From Ignavibacteria bacterium UBA2333 (GTDB taxonomy: Bacteria; Bacteroidota; Ignavibacteria; Kapaibacteriales; Kapaibacteriaceae): a stretch of DNA of 64,000 bases. Made by a program: the position numbers and the translations under genes. The stretch lies in NCBI GenBank assembly GCA_002344895.1, contig DDUR01000076.1:150611-214610 (forward strand), given 5' to 3'. A model generated the notes under the pieces. That model searched no databases, was not told where the DNA came from, and was given only the letters and a program-made list of their open reading frames with translations. Positions 57,552 to 64,000 of this stretch are shown here, piece by piece. The first letter of the stretch is position 1. Each line of letters opens with the position of its first letter.

Positions 57552-58840
57552 GCCGATAGCATTTCCGATCCGAGTCGCTCTGCAAGTCGAGCAGTAAGGT
57601 ACGTGCGCACCTCTGCATTCGACACGCGTTCAATAATGTCGGCAGCAAAGGCATAGGTCAGGATAGCACGAGCGTCATTCTCACCAATTCCACGCGAGCG
57701 GAGGTAGAACATCGCTTCATCGTCAAGCTGACCCATCGTTGCTCCATGGGAACACTTCACATCGTCGGCAAAGATCTCCAGCTGTGGTTTTGCGTTGATG
57801 TTAGCACCAGAAGACAGCAGCAGGGAGCGATTACTCTGATAGGCAAGTGTTTTTTGTGCGTCCTTACGAACAAAGATCTTTCCGTTAAACACGCCTGTTG
57901 ATGTGCCATCATAGACGCCCTTATAGAGCTCATCACTATGGCAGTGTGGAACAGCGTGATCCACAACGGTATGATTGTCGGCAAACTCCGCGTCGTGTAA
58001 CACACTCAATCCATTCAGATATGCCTCTGCCTGCTGTCCAACAAGTCGGATTACAAGGTCATTCCGAACAAATCCACCACCGAGGCAAAAGGTATTCGAC
58101 GTAAAGACAGCCGAACGGTGGACGTGTGCAGTCGCGTATGAGATGTTCGCCGATGCCTGCGTATCGTCAACAACGAGTGTCCACGAGGCCTTGGCCTCAG
58201 GATGCACCGTGATGTCGAGAACATTCGGTGAAAACGTTGCCGACTCACCGATGGTTGTTACGGTATCGATAATGTCAACACTGGCAAACTCTTCAACATC
58301 AACAACCATACGTGTCGACGTTAAAGGGGCTCCGTTGCGCGCGTCGATAACGCGCACAACGTGAAGGGGCATCGTAAGCGCCGTGTCCTTGGCAACGCGG
58401 ACCACAACAACATTGGGAGCCAGGGCAGCGCCAAGAGCAGCAATTGCGTGATCTTGTGAACGTGACGCACTGGCAGCGTGAATGAGTTCTGCATCACGTG
58501 GTGAAGCTGAGGTTAACGACGGAACAACAGTAACACCGTCAGGAAGCGATGATAACGATGGCGCGAGCACACCGTTAACAAGTACAATCTGGTGCGCTGT
58601 AAATCCGAATCGTTCTGTTGCCTGTCGTATTGTTTCGTCAACTTCTGCATGTGATGTAGACGTTGGTATCTGCAATGCAGGCGTTAAACGCGGCAGAAGG
58701 TTTGTGTACTTCCACTCTTCATGACGCACCGTTGGTAGACCGAGACGTTCGAAGACAGCATACTCTTCACGACGGAGCGGTTCAACGTCCGTTGATTCAA
58801 CGTACGACCGTACGGTACCGACAAAGTCTTCGGCTACCAT
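57548..58840 (-). CDS. sufD: Fe-S scaffold protein SufD
   Basis: A 430-residue scaffold subunit. The N-terminal ~120 residues are helical (YAVFERLGLPTVRHEEWKYTNLLPRL), the rest is the beta-helix core (LGGGFVRNDLVIRLVGQQAEAYLNGL and KTLAYQSNRSLLLSSGANINAKPQLEIFADDVKCSHGATMGQLDDEAMFYLRSRGI), where the conserved CSHGAT segment is the interface with SufB. It works in the SufBC2D complex. 1 bp of the start overlaps sufC, and the stop overlaps sufS by 4 bp. A GGGGC doublet with an 11-bp hairpin between the heptamers lies in the N-terminal part. Confidence 0.93.
   Translation of the reverse strand: MVAEDFVGTVRSYVESTDVEPLRREEYAVFERLGLPTVRHEEWKYTNLLPRLTPALQIPTSTSHAEVDETIRQATERFGFTAHQIVLVNGVLAPSLSSLPDGVTVVPSLTSASPRDAELIHAASASRSQDHAIAALGAALAPNVVVVRVAKDTALTMPLHVVRVIDARNGAPLTSTRMVVDVEEFASVDIIDTVTTIGESATFSPNVLDITVHPEAKASWTLVVDDTQASANISYATAHVHRSAVFTSNTFCLGGGFVRNDLVIRLVGQQAEAYLNGLSVLHDAEFADNHTVVDHAVPHCHSDELYKGVYDGTSTGVFNGKIFVRKDAQKTLAYQSNRSLLLSSGANINAKPQLEIFADDVKCSHGATMGQLDDEAMFYLRSRGIGENDARAILTYAFAADIIERVSNAEVRTYLTARLAERLGSEMLSA
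58324..58370 (+). repeat. GGGGC doublet with long hairpin spacer
   Basis: AAGGGGC at 58324-58330 and 58364-58370 enclose an inverted repeat: GTTGCGCGCGT (58334-58344) pairs with 58350-58360 with one mismatch and a 5-bp loop. It lies within sufD codons. Confidence 0.65.
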
Positions 58841-59607
58841 TAGGCCCCCACGGAAGATTCGTTGCGGATCCAGTCGTATCCACGTTCTTCGAGTTCAAGA
58901 GCGAGTTCCTTCCCGCCACTCTTTACGATACGTCCATCAACGAGTACATGTACAACGTCGGGAACGATGTAGTTCAACAACCGTTGATAGTGCGTGATAA
59001 CGAGGAAGGCATTCTCTGACGATCGAAGAGCATTCACACCATCTGCCACAATACGAAGTGCGTCGATATCAAGGCCGGAATCTGTCTCATCAAGAACAGC
59101 CAGCTTTGGTTCAAGCATGGCCATCTGGAAAACTTCATTACGTTTTTTCTCACCACCGGAGAACCCTTCATTCAGCGAACGCTGCAGGAAGGATGGATCC
59201 ATCTCGACGAGGGCCATCTTCTCGCGCATGAGCTTCAGGAACGATCCGGGGTCGAGAGGTGGCAGACCACGATGTTTCCGATGTTCAGAAACAGCTGTCT
59301 TCAGAAAGTTTGCCGTCGAAACGCCGGGAATCTCAACTGGATACTGGAAAGCAAGGAAGAGTCCCTCGCGCGAACGATCTTCAGGAGACATCTCGAGAAG
59401 ATCTGCTTCGGCAAATCGGACACTGCCATCAATCACGGCATAGTCTTCACGTCCTGCAAGAACACTTGCAAGAGTTGACTTTCCAGATCCGTTCGGACCC
59501 ATGATGGCATGAACTTCACCAGCATTGACGGTCAGCGATATCCCCTTGAGGATTTCACGTCCTTCAATACCAGCTCGGAGATTATCAATTGTGAGAATTG
59601 GCTTCAT
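58840..59607 (-). CDS. sufC: Fe-S assembly ATPase SufC
   Basis: A 255-residue ABC-type ATPase that drives the SufBC2D scaffold. Walker A GPNGSGKSTL (36-45), the SufC signature FSGGEKKRNEV, Walker B LAVLDETDSGLDIDALRI (the family's DETDSGLD replaces DEPT) and the H motif VITHYQRLL are all seen. Its stop overlaps the sufD start by 1 bp and it follows sufB by 37 bp. No membrane partner is needed. The identity is beyond doubt. Confidence 0.97.
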   Translation of the reverse strand: MKPILTIDNLRAGIEGREILKGISLTVNAGEVHAIMGPNGSGKSTLASVLAGREDYAVIDGSVRFAEADLLEMSPEDRSREGLFLAFQYPVEIPGVSTANFLKTAVSEHRKHRGLPPLDPGSFLKLMREKMALVEMDPSFLQRSLNEGFSGGEKKRNEVFQMAMLEPKLAVLDETDSGLDIDALRIVADGVNALRSSENAFLVITHYQRLLNYIVPDVVHVLVDGRIVKSGGKELALELEERGYDWIRNESSVGA

Positions 59608-59644
59608 GGTGTGGACTTCGTAAAAAGTATCGGACGGGGTAACC

Positions 59645-61090
59645 CTATCCGACAGAACCTTCGAGGGAAATGGCGAGCAGTTTTTGAGCTTCTACCGCAA
59701 ACTCCATCGGAAGCTGATTAATCACATCGCGAACGTATCCATTCACGATGAGTGCTACAGCTTCTTCTGTTCCGATGCCACGTTGATTACAGTAGAAGAG
59801 GATGTCTTCACCAATCTTCGACGTTGTGGCTTCGTGTTCGACGGTTGCCGAGGGATGACTGACTTCGAGATATGGGAACGTGTGCGCTCCACACGTGTCA
59901 CCGATGAGTAGGGAATCACATTGGGAAAAGTTGCGCGCGTTTACGGCATTCCGTCCAACGTTCACAAGTCCGCGATACGAATTCTGCGACATACCTGCCG
60001 AGATACCCTTACTCACAATTCGTGAGCGAGTATTGCGGCCAAGGTGATACATCTTCGTACCAGTATCTGCTTGTTGGTGATTATTCGTCACGGCAACGCT
60101 GTAGAACTCACCGACGGACGACTCACCCTTGAGTATAACACTTGGATACTTCCATGTGATGGCCGATCCGGTTTCAACCTGTGTCCAGGAAATCTTTGAT
60201 CGAGCCCCTTCGCAGAGCCCCCTTTTTGTCACAAAATTGTAGATACCACCCTTACCATCCTTGTCGCCGGGATACCAGTTCTGAACCGTACTGTACTTGA
60301 TCTCGGCATCAGCCATGGCGACGAGTTCCACAACAGCTGCGTGCAGCTGATGTTCATCACGCTGTGGAGCTGTACAACCCTCAAGGTAACTCACGTAGGA
60401 GCCCTCTTCGGCGATAATTAGTGTCCGTTCAAACTGTCCGGTATTCCGGGCGTTGATGCGGAAATACGTACTGAGTTCCATCGGACAACGCACACCCTTC
60501 GGGATGTAGACGAAGGACCCATCACTAAAGACTGCGCTGTTGAGAGCAGCGTAGTAGTTATCAGTTGGTGGGACAACACTACCGATATACTTCTGTACCA
60601 GTTCGGGATGTGTGCGAATCGCTTCGCTGATCGGACAAAAGATGACGCCCTTATCAGCGAGTGCTTTCTGGAAGGTTGTCTTTACGCTGACGGAATCAAA
60701 GACAGCATCAACGGCAACACCGGCGAGGACCTTCTGTTCATTCAGAGGGATACCGAGCTTTTCGAACGTTGCTAACAACTCTGGGTCGACTTCATCGAGA
60801 GACGACAACTCCTTCTTCGGCTTTGGAGCAGCCCAATAGATAATATCCTGGAAATCGATTTTTGGATAAACAACATTCGCCCATGTGGGTTCCTTCATCG
60901 CCTGCCAGCGGCGGAAGGCCTTTAGGCGCCACTCGAGCATCCATTCGGGCTCTTCTTTTTTGGCACTGATAAACCGCACAACGTTCTCATCGAGACCTTT
61001 TGGGAGAGTCTCTTGTTCAACGTCTGTGGTAAATCCCCACTTGTAGTCACTTCCGACGACGTCGTCGAGAACGGTTGTTTCGGTTGCCAT
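59645..61090 (-). CDS. sufB: Fe-S scaffold protein SufB
   Basis: A 481-residue scaffold subunit on which clusters form. Hallmarks: the N-terminal ETLPKGLDENVVRFISAKKEEPEWML, SVVPPTDNYYAALNSAVFSDGSFVYIPKGVRCPMELSTYFRIN, SYLEGCTAPQRDEHQLHAAVVEL with a candidate Cys ligand, NWYPGDKDGKGGIYNFVTKRGLCEGARSKISWTQVETGSAITWKYPS, and SDTC-like GDTCGAHTFPYLEV. First gene of the suf cluster, preceded by a TATATTCG element 26 bp before the start. A GGGGC-type element (60204-60224) falls on the GLCEGA codons, which are conserved in SufB generally. Confidence 0.97.
   Translation of the reverse strand: MATETTVLDDVVGSDYKWGFTTDVEQETLPKGLDENVVRFISAKKEEPEWMLEWRLKAFRRWQAMKEPTWANVVYPKIDFQDIIYWAAPKPKKELSSLDEVDPELLATFEKLGIPLNEQKVLAGVAVDAVFDSVSVKTTFQKALADKGVIFCPISEAIRTHPELVQKYIGSVVPPTDNYYAALNSAVFSDGSFVYIPKGVRCPMELSTYFRINARNTGQFERTLIIAEEGSYVSYLEGCTAPQRDEHQLHAAVVELVAMADAEIKYSTVQNWYPGDKDGKGGIYNFVTKRGLCEGARSKISWTQVETGSAITWKYPSVILKGESSVGEFYSVAVTNNHQQADTGTKMYHLGRNTRSRIVSKGISAGMSQNSYRGLVNVGRNAVNARNFSQCDSLLIGDTCGAHTFPYLEVSHPSATVEHEATTSKIGEDILFYCNQRGIGTEEAVALIVNGYVRDVINQLPMEFAVEAQKLLAISLEGSVG
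60204..60224 (-). repeat. GGGGC doublet variant with 6-bp spacer in sufB
   Basis: AAGGGGG-C-TCTGCG-AAGGGGC pattern on the sense strand of sufB. It falls on codons conserved in all SufB, so chance is a real alternative. Confidence 0.45.
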
Positions 61091-61116
61091 GGTGCTGGTT
61101 TGAATCGGGATGAGGA

Positions 61117-61124
61117 CGAATATA
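61117..61124 (-). promoter_or_regulatory. Possible -7 element of the suf cluster
   Basis: TATATTCG on the - strand, 26 bp before sufB ATG. No clear -33 box and no obvious IscR-type site around it. Confidence 0.3.
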
Positions 61125-61175
61125 CGACCTTTTTAGTCCGGAATTCGCGAGTTGCACGGAGCTAGCGTGCGTTAC

Positions 61176-61209
61176 AAGGTGCCGGGGGCCTAAAGGTCCC
61201 CGGCACCTT
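61176..61209 (-). terminator. Strong 12-bp hairpin after the secreted-protein gene
   Basis: AAGGTGCCGGGG (61176-61187) pairs perfectly with 61198-61209 over a 10-bp loop. It lies between the stop at 61260 and sufB and would act as terminator for the former. There is no long T run, only TTGT, on the - strand. Confidence 0.65.
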
Positions 61210-61259
61210 CTCCCGGAGAACGGTCGGAAAACAGGATTCTGCGTCCGGAAGTTCGAACG

Positions 61260-63656
61260 TCAGGCGACGACCAGGCGCATCAGCATCGATCCGTCCCTCA
61301 TTGTGATCCGGACGAGTACCGGTCCTTTATGCGCAAGGAGTGCTTGCTTATGAAGAGTCCTACCTATCAGATCAAAACACTGCACGTCGATAATCTGGTC
61401 GACATCACGTCCATACATCCGCAATTCACCTTCGGAGATCGTGACCGTCATATCCGGTTCGTCGTCCTCACGCACAGATACAGTCGATCGATCCCGAAGG
61501 TGTAATGGCCCGGACTCAACCGATCCACATTTTTCGGTGATGATGATACAGGTATATGCTCCCGTATCCAGTTTTCGTGCCGGAGAGATCGTATGCGTCG
61601 GCCCAGTAGCACCAACAATTCCGGTTCCATTCACAAACCAGCGATATCTCCACGTTGGATCAGTATCTGGGACAGTTAAAACGATCGTCTCGCCACCATC
61701 GATGATAGAGTCATGTGTTATGGGGCGAAAGGGGCCAGGGCTACCGACGGTAATTCTGAATGAGAGTGGGCCGGTGGTTCGTCCACAGTCATCAACAAGG
61801 AGGACACTATAGTTTCCTGTATCAGCTCGTGTGAGTCCTTGGAGTAAACGTAGGACGTGCTCTGTTTCTTGCGGCCGACCGTCCTTTGTCCATGTACCTC
61901 GCTCTGCCACGGACGTATCTCCATCAAGTATCTGTCGTACATGGCGTGCCTCACCAAAACATGACGTTACAACAGAAGTTCGAACCGTAGCGCGTGCCTT
62001 TGGTGTAAGCCGTAACCACGGCGAAACCGCAATGGAGTGTCCCGTTGTCGATACAGCTCGCACCTGTAGCAGTTGGAGTTTTGTTGTGTCGATGTTCTGG
62101 ATGTCGATCAACTCCCATGGCAACTGAACAGAAGTATCACTGGTGATAGTACCTTTTAGCTTTGTGATATCTACGGGATATGGTCGCTGTCCATCATCAA
62201 AACGGACTACCCATCGAATCGATGTATCTGCACCACGCTGATTCCACGATAGATGTATCGTATCGCCGGGGCAAACGTCAACGGTGTCTTCAGAACGCGT
62301 TGTTGTTGTCATCACACGCTCATCGTACACACCGATAAACGATATCGTATCGTCTGAAGCTCGACGTTGTTGAAGGAGTGTATGTGATCTTCCTGTCAAC
62401 ACAACACCATTCCGCGATCCAGCTACAAGATGAGCGTCGGTAATCTCATCGAGATAGGTTGAACTCACAATGTTGGTGTCTCCAAGAACACGAGTCAGAT
62501 TTGTTGTGGGCTTTCCGTTAAAACTTTGCGACCCATTACCTAGCACGGGGAATCGATTTGTTGTTACTGGAGTAATAAACCAGTCAATACCAGTCGAATC
62601 TGTTCCCACACGTCCAGTGGATGTATACAAAAGAGTATCAAATGGTATAGGGTCTATCCTGAATATATTATTGGACAACGCCCCTCTACGAACTGAGTAG
62701 AGGATTGGAGGCTGCGTTCGATGAATCGAATCCCAGGAAATGGAAAAGTCTGGTGTGCGTACCGACATTCGAAGAGTATCATCCATACACACAACCTGAA
62801 CACTCGCAGAGTTGTCACGCAGTTGTAACGGCCGAAGAGGTGCGCTGGAACTTAGCGTTGCCCATGATCGAATACTATCGGGTTGGAATGACGGGTGAAC
62901 ATCAATGGACAACAAACCAACTATTCTTTTATCATAGACTTGCAGGTAACTAATGTAGACACCTCTTGAGCTATATGGTTGTATCCCAAAAGCTATCGTT
63001 GATAACGACCCGTGTGATGCAGGGAATGCATGATGGACAATCTCTTGATCAGCTGTCGCATACCAACCCATCACCGCACTACGTTGCCGTTCGAGTAATC
63101 CTGTACCAGTCCATGAACTTTCAAAAGATGTTGTATTTCCAACAACCAGATCACCAAAGAATGCGCCTGTCCGAAAAGATATCTCGTCGTCTCCCGTACC
63201 TCCAAGGTATGAGCAATAAGTGATCGTGCCCGTCACAACAACTGCGATAAAGGCATCAAGACCTCCGCCATACGTAGGTTGTTGAGCATCAGTTGTAACC
63301 GGAAGGTCAGGAGATCTTGTTGATCCATATATAAGTATTTTCCCATTACTCAACGGATAGACGAGTTTTACTGTATCATCTCGTGTTCCACCTATCACGA
63401 CTGTCTCAATGTATTCCCCTGGTGTGCCGATGCGTATGATTCCGTCCGAGTAGCGTGGATTAACACGCTGAGGTCGATATCCGCCGCAGATCACACGAGA
63501 TTCATAGTTCTTACATGTCAGGACAACCGATCGATCGGCAAAGACATCTACTGCTACCCACTCGTCCTCTCCACCATAAAATCGTACAGGTGTTTGTGTA
63601 CTGGCTGATGTTGCCACTACGACGAAGACCAGGATGAGTATAACGAAACGGACCAC
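61260..63656 (-). CDS. Secreted SBBP/Ig-like protein with type IX sorting domain
   Basis: A 798-residue protein if the GTG at 63656 is used; a TTG two codons earlier is also possible, and a TATACTTG element lies right before both. Signal peptide: VRFVILILVFVVVATSAS. The first ~250 residues have SBBP-like strands (GLDAFIAVVVTGTITYCSYLGGTGDDE), as in many secreted propellers of the group. Later parts include Ig-like domains (LSFRITVGSPGPFRPI; WRYRWFVNGTGIVGATGPTHTI; YTCIIITEKCGS) and a final ~70-residue sorting domain (VTISEGELRMYG ... VDVQCFDLIGRTL ... VLVRITMRDGSMLMRLVVA). A GGGGC doublet encodes PGPFRP between two Ig-like units. Confidence 0.75.
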   Translation of the reverse strand: MVRFVILILVFVVVATSASTQTPVRFYGGEDEWVAVDVFADRSVVLTCKNYESRVICGGYRPQRVNPRYSDGIIRIGTPGEYIETVVIGGTRDDTVKLVYPLSNGKILIYGSTRSPDLPVTTDAQQPTYGGGLDAFIAVVVTGTITYCSYLGGTGDDEISFRTGAFFGDLVVGNTTSFESSWTGTGLLERQRSAVMGWYATADQEIVHHAFPASHGSLSTIAFGIQPYSSRGVYISYLQVYDKRIVGLLSIDVHPSFQPDSIRSWATLSSSAPLRPLQLRDNSASVQVVCMDDTLRMSVRTPDFSISWDSIHRTQPPILYSVRRGALSNNIFRIDPIPFDTLLYTSTGRVGTDSTGIDWFITPVTTNRFPVLGNGSQSFNGKPTTNLTRVLGDTNIVSSTYLDEITDAHLVAGSRNGVVLTGRSHTLLQQRRASDDTISFIGVYDERVMTTTTRSEDTVDVCPGDTIHLSWNQRGADTSIRWVVRFDDGQRPYPVDITKLKGTITSDTSVQLPWELIDIQNIDTTKLQLLQVRAVSTTGHSIAVSPWLRLTPKARATVRTSVVTSCFGEARHVRQILDGDTSVAERGTWTKDGRPQETEHVLRLLQGLTRADTGNYSVLLVDDCGRTTGPLSFRITVGSPGPFRPITHDSIIDGGETIVLTVPDTDPTWRYRWFVNGTGIVGATGPTHTISPARKLDTGAYTCIIITEKCGSVESGPLHLRDRSTVSVREDDEPDMTVTISEGELRMYGRDVDQIIDVQCFDLIGRTLHKQALLAHKGPVLVRITMRDGSMLMRLVVA
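61720..61735 (+). repeat. GGGGC doublet, copy 16
   Basis: ATGGGGCGAAAGGGGC on the + strand, in the - strand secreted-protein gene, encoding P-F-R-P-I. Confidence 0.75.
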
Positions 63657-63711
63657 TACCAAGTATACGTAAGGTAATGGTCCGTTGCAAGGAAGGAGAG
63701 AGGTCGCGTTG

Positions 63712-64000
63712 TTATGGCAACACCACGGTCCGTCGATGCTGTCGCCCGTCAGCGAGTGTCACGAGAACAAATGCCGGTCCACGGAACACACGGAGGTCGT
63801 CTGCTCTGAGTTGTCGCCCGGTGACATCGACACAGTCGATACGGTCAATACGTCCGGGCGCATGTTCAACGTGGATAACACCGTTCATGATGCTAACCCG
63901 GAAGGATGCGTTGTTTTGATCGTCGACGGCCGACGTTGTCGCATCAATCGATACCGTCACGTCACGCGTTGACGCAGTACCGCACGATCCGGTCACAAGA
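63712..64000 (-). CDS. C-terminal part of a secreted protein with type IX sorting domain, start outside window
   Basis: The frame is open to the window edge on the - strand, so only the last ~95 residues are seen; the GTG at 63996 is not taken as the start. These residues form a typical sorting domain: a conserved-looking SFRVSIMNGVIHVEHAP beginning, VDVTGRQLR (the DVxGRxx signature), and a FVLVTLADGRQHRRTVVLP ending. It is a paralogue of the end of the protein at 61260 (CFDLIGRTL ... VLVRITMRDGS). Nothing can be said of the rest. Confidence 0.7.
   Translation of the reverse strand, partial: LVTGSCGTASTRDVTVSIDATTSAVDDQNNASFRVSIMNGVIHVEHAPGRIDRIDCVDVTGRQLRADDLRVFRGPAFVLVTLADGRQHRRTVVLP

Noticed and set aside
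555..61735. GGGGC doublet as a G-quadruplex
   Set aside because: Only two G tracts per element; a four-tract quadruplex would need two elements, and they lie kilobases apart (except 23245/23402, which are in opposite orientation).
555..61735. GGGGC doublet as a polar KOPS-type segregation signal
   Set aside because: E. coli KOPS (GGGNAGGG) is strongly strand-biased; here 11 copies are on one strand and 9 on the other. Not excluded if the window spans the terminus.

Overview
Probable source: a bacterium of the Fibrobacteres-Chlorobi-Bacteroidetes group, perhaps a Chlorobiota/Kapaibacteria-type lineage (inference, no phylogeny run). Reasons: several secreted proteins end in type IX secretion (Por) C-terminal sorting domains; there is a TonB receptor with an N-terminal carboxypeptidase-like domain, a DUF1573 protein and a small protein resembling the HYC_CC_PP family; Shine-Dalgarno sites are often weak; and several starts are preceded by TAnnTTTG-like elements. 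No tRNA, rRNA, CRISPR array, transposase or phage gene was recognised.

Layout. 1-3.7 kb: end of a secreted protein, rlmB, kynureninase and a lipoprotein. 3.7-9.8 kb: an AtuA-related domain protein, then a tight + strand operon panD - GlmU-type uridylyltransferase - methylmalonyl-CoA epimerase - phosphoglycerate mutase - two exported TldD/PmbA-family proteins, the second without the zinc motif. 9.8-13.1 kb (- strand): Cys-rich exported protein, TonB receptor and acetolactate-decarboxylase-like exported protein, a possible metal or ligand uptake set. 13.2-17.1 kb (+): YjdI-type ferredoxin, a small exported protein, an MXAN_6640-type metalloprotease, a CcmA-like ATPase and an MltD-like transglycosylase. 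17.0-27.1 kb (-): nuoM, nuoN, an ASPM-type secreted protein, an outer-membrane protein, ECF sigma factor, probable anti-sigma factor, DUF1573 protein and a beta-propeller protein. 27.3-29.4 kb (+): a soluble TPR histidine kinase. 29.4-50.0 kb (-): a nearly continuous run of eleven secreted or surface proteins headed by a 2519-residue repeat protein. 50.3-53.4 kb: pth, a SpoIIE-type phosphatase, a LON-domain protein and superoxide dismutase. 53.4-61.1 kb (-): sufB, sufC, sufD, sufS, a sufE-sufT fusion, a PaaE-like reductase, an Rrf2 regulator and an IscA-type carrier. 61.3-64 kb: one secreted protein and the end of another.

The strongest unexplained signal runs across the whole window: a short DNA element made of two AWGGGGY heptamers, usually 9 bp apart (typically AAGGGGC-NN-AAGGGGC). 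I find 20 copies, 16 of them compact, on both strands, all inside genes and in more than one reading frame; the isolated heptamer is rare. In two copies a GC-rich hairpin lies between the heptamers. It behaves like a dispersed DNA-level signal (uptake, segregation or recombination type) or a minute repeat family; I do not recognise it. A second notable signal is the giant surface protein, where ten 133-residue units are almost identical in protein sequence but differ at many silent sites.
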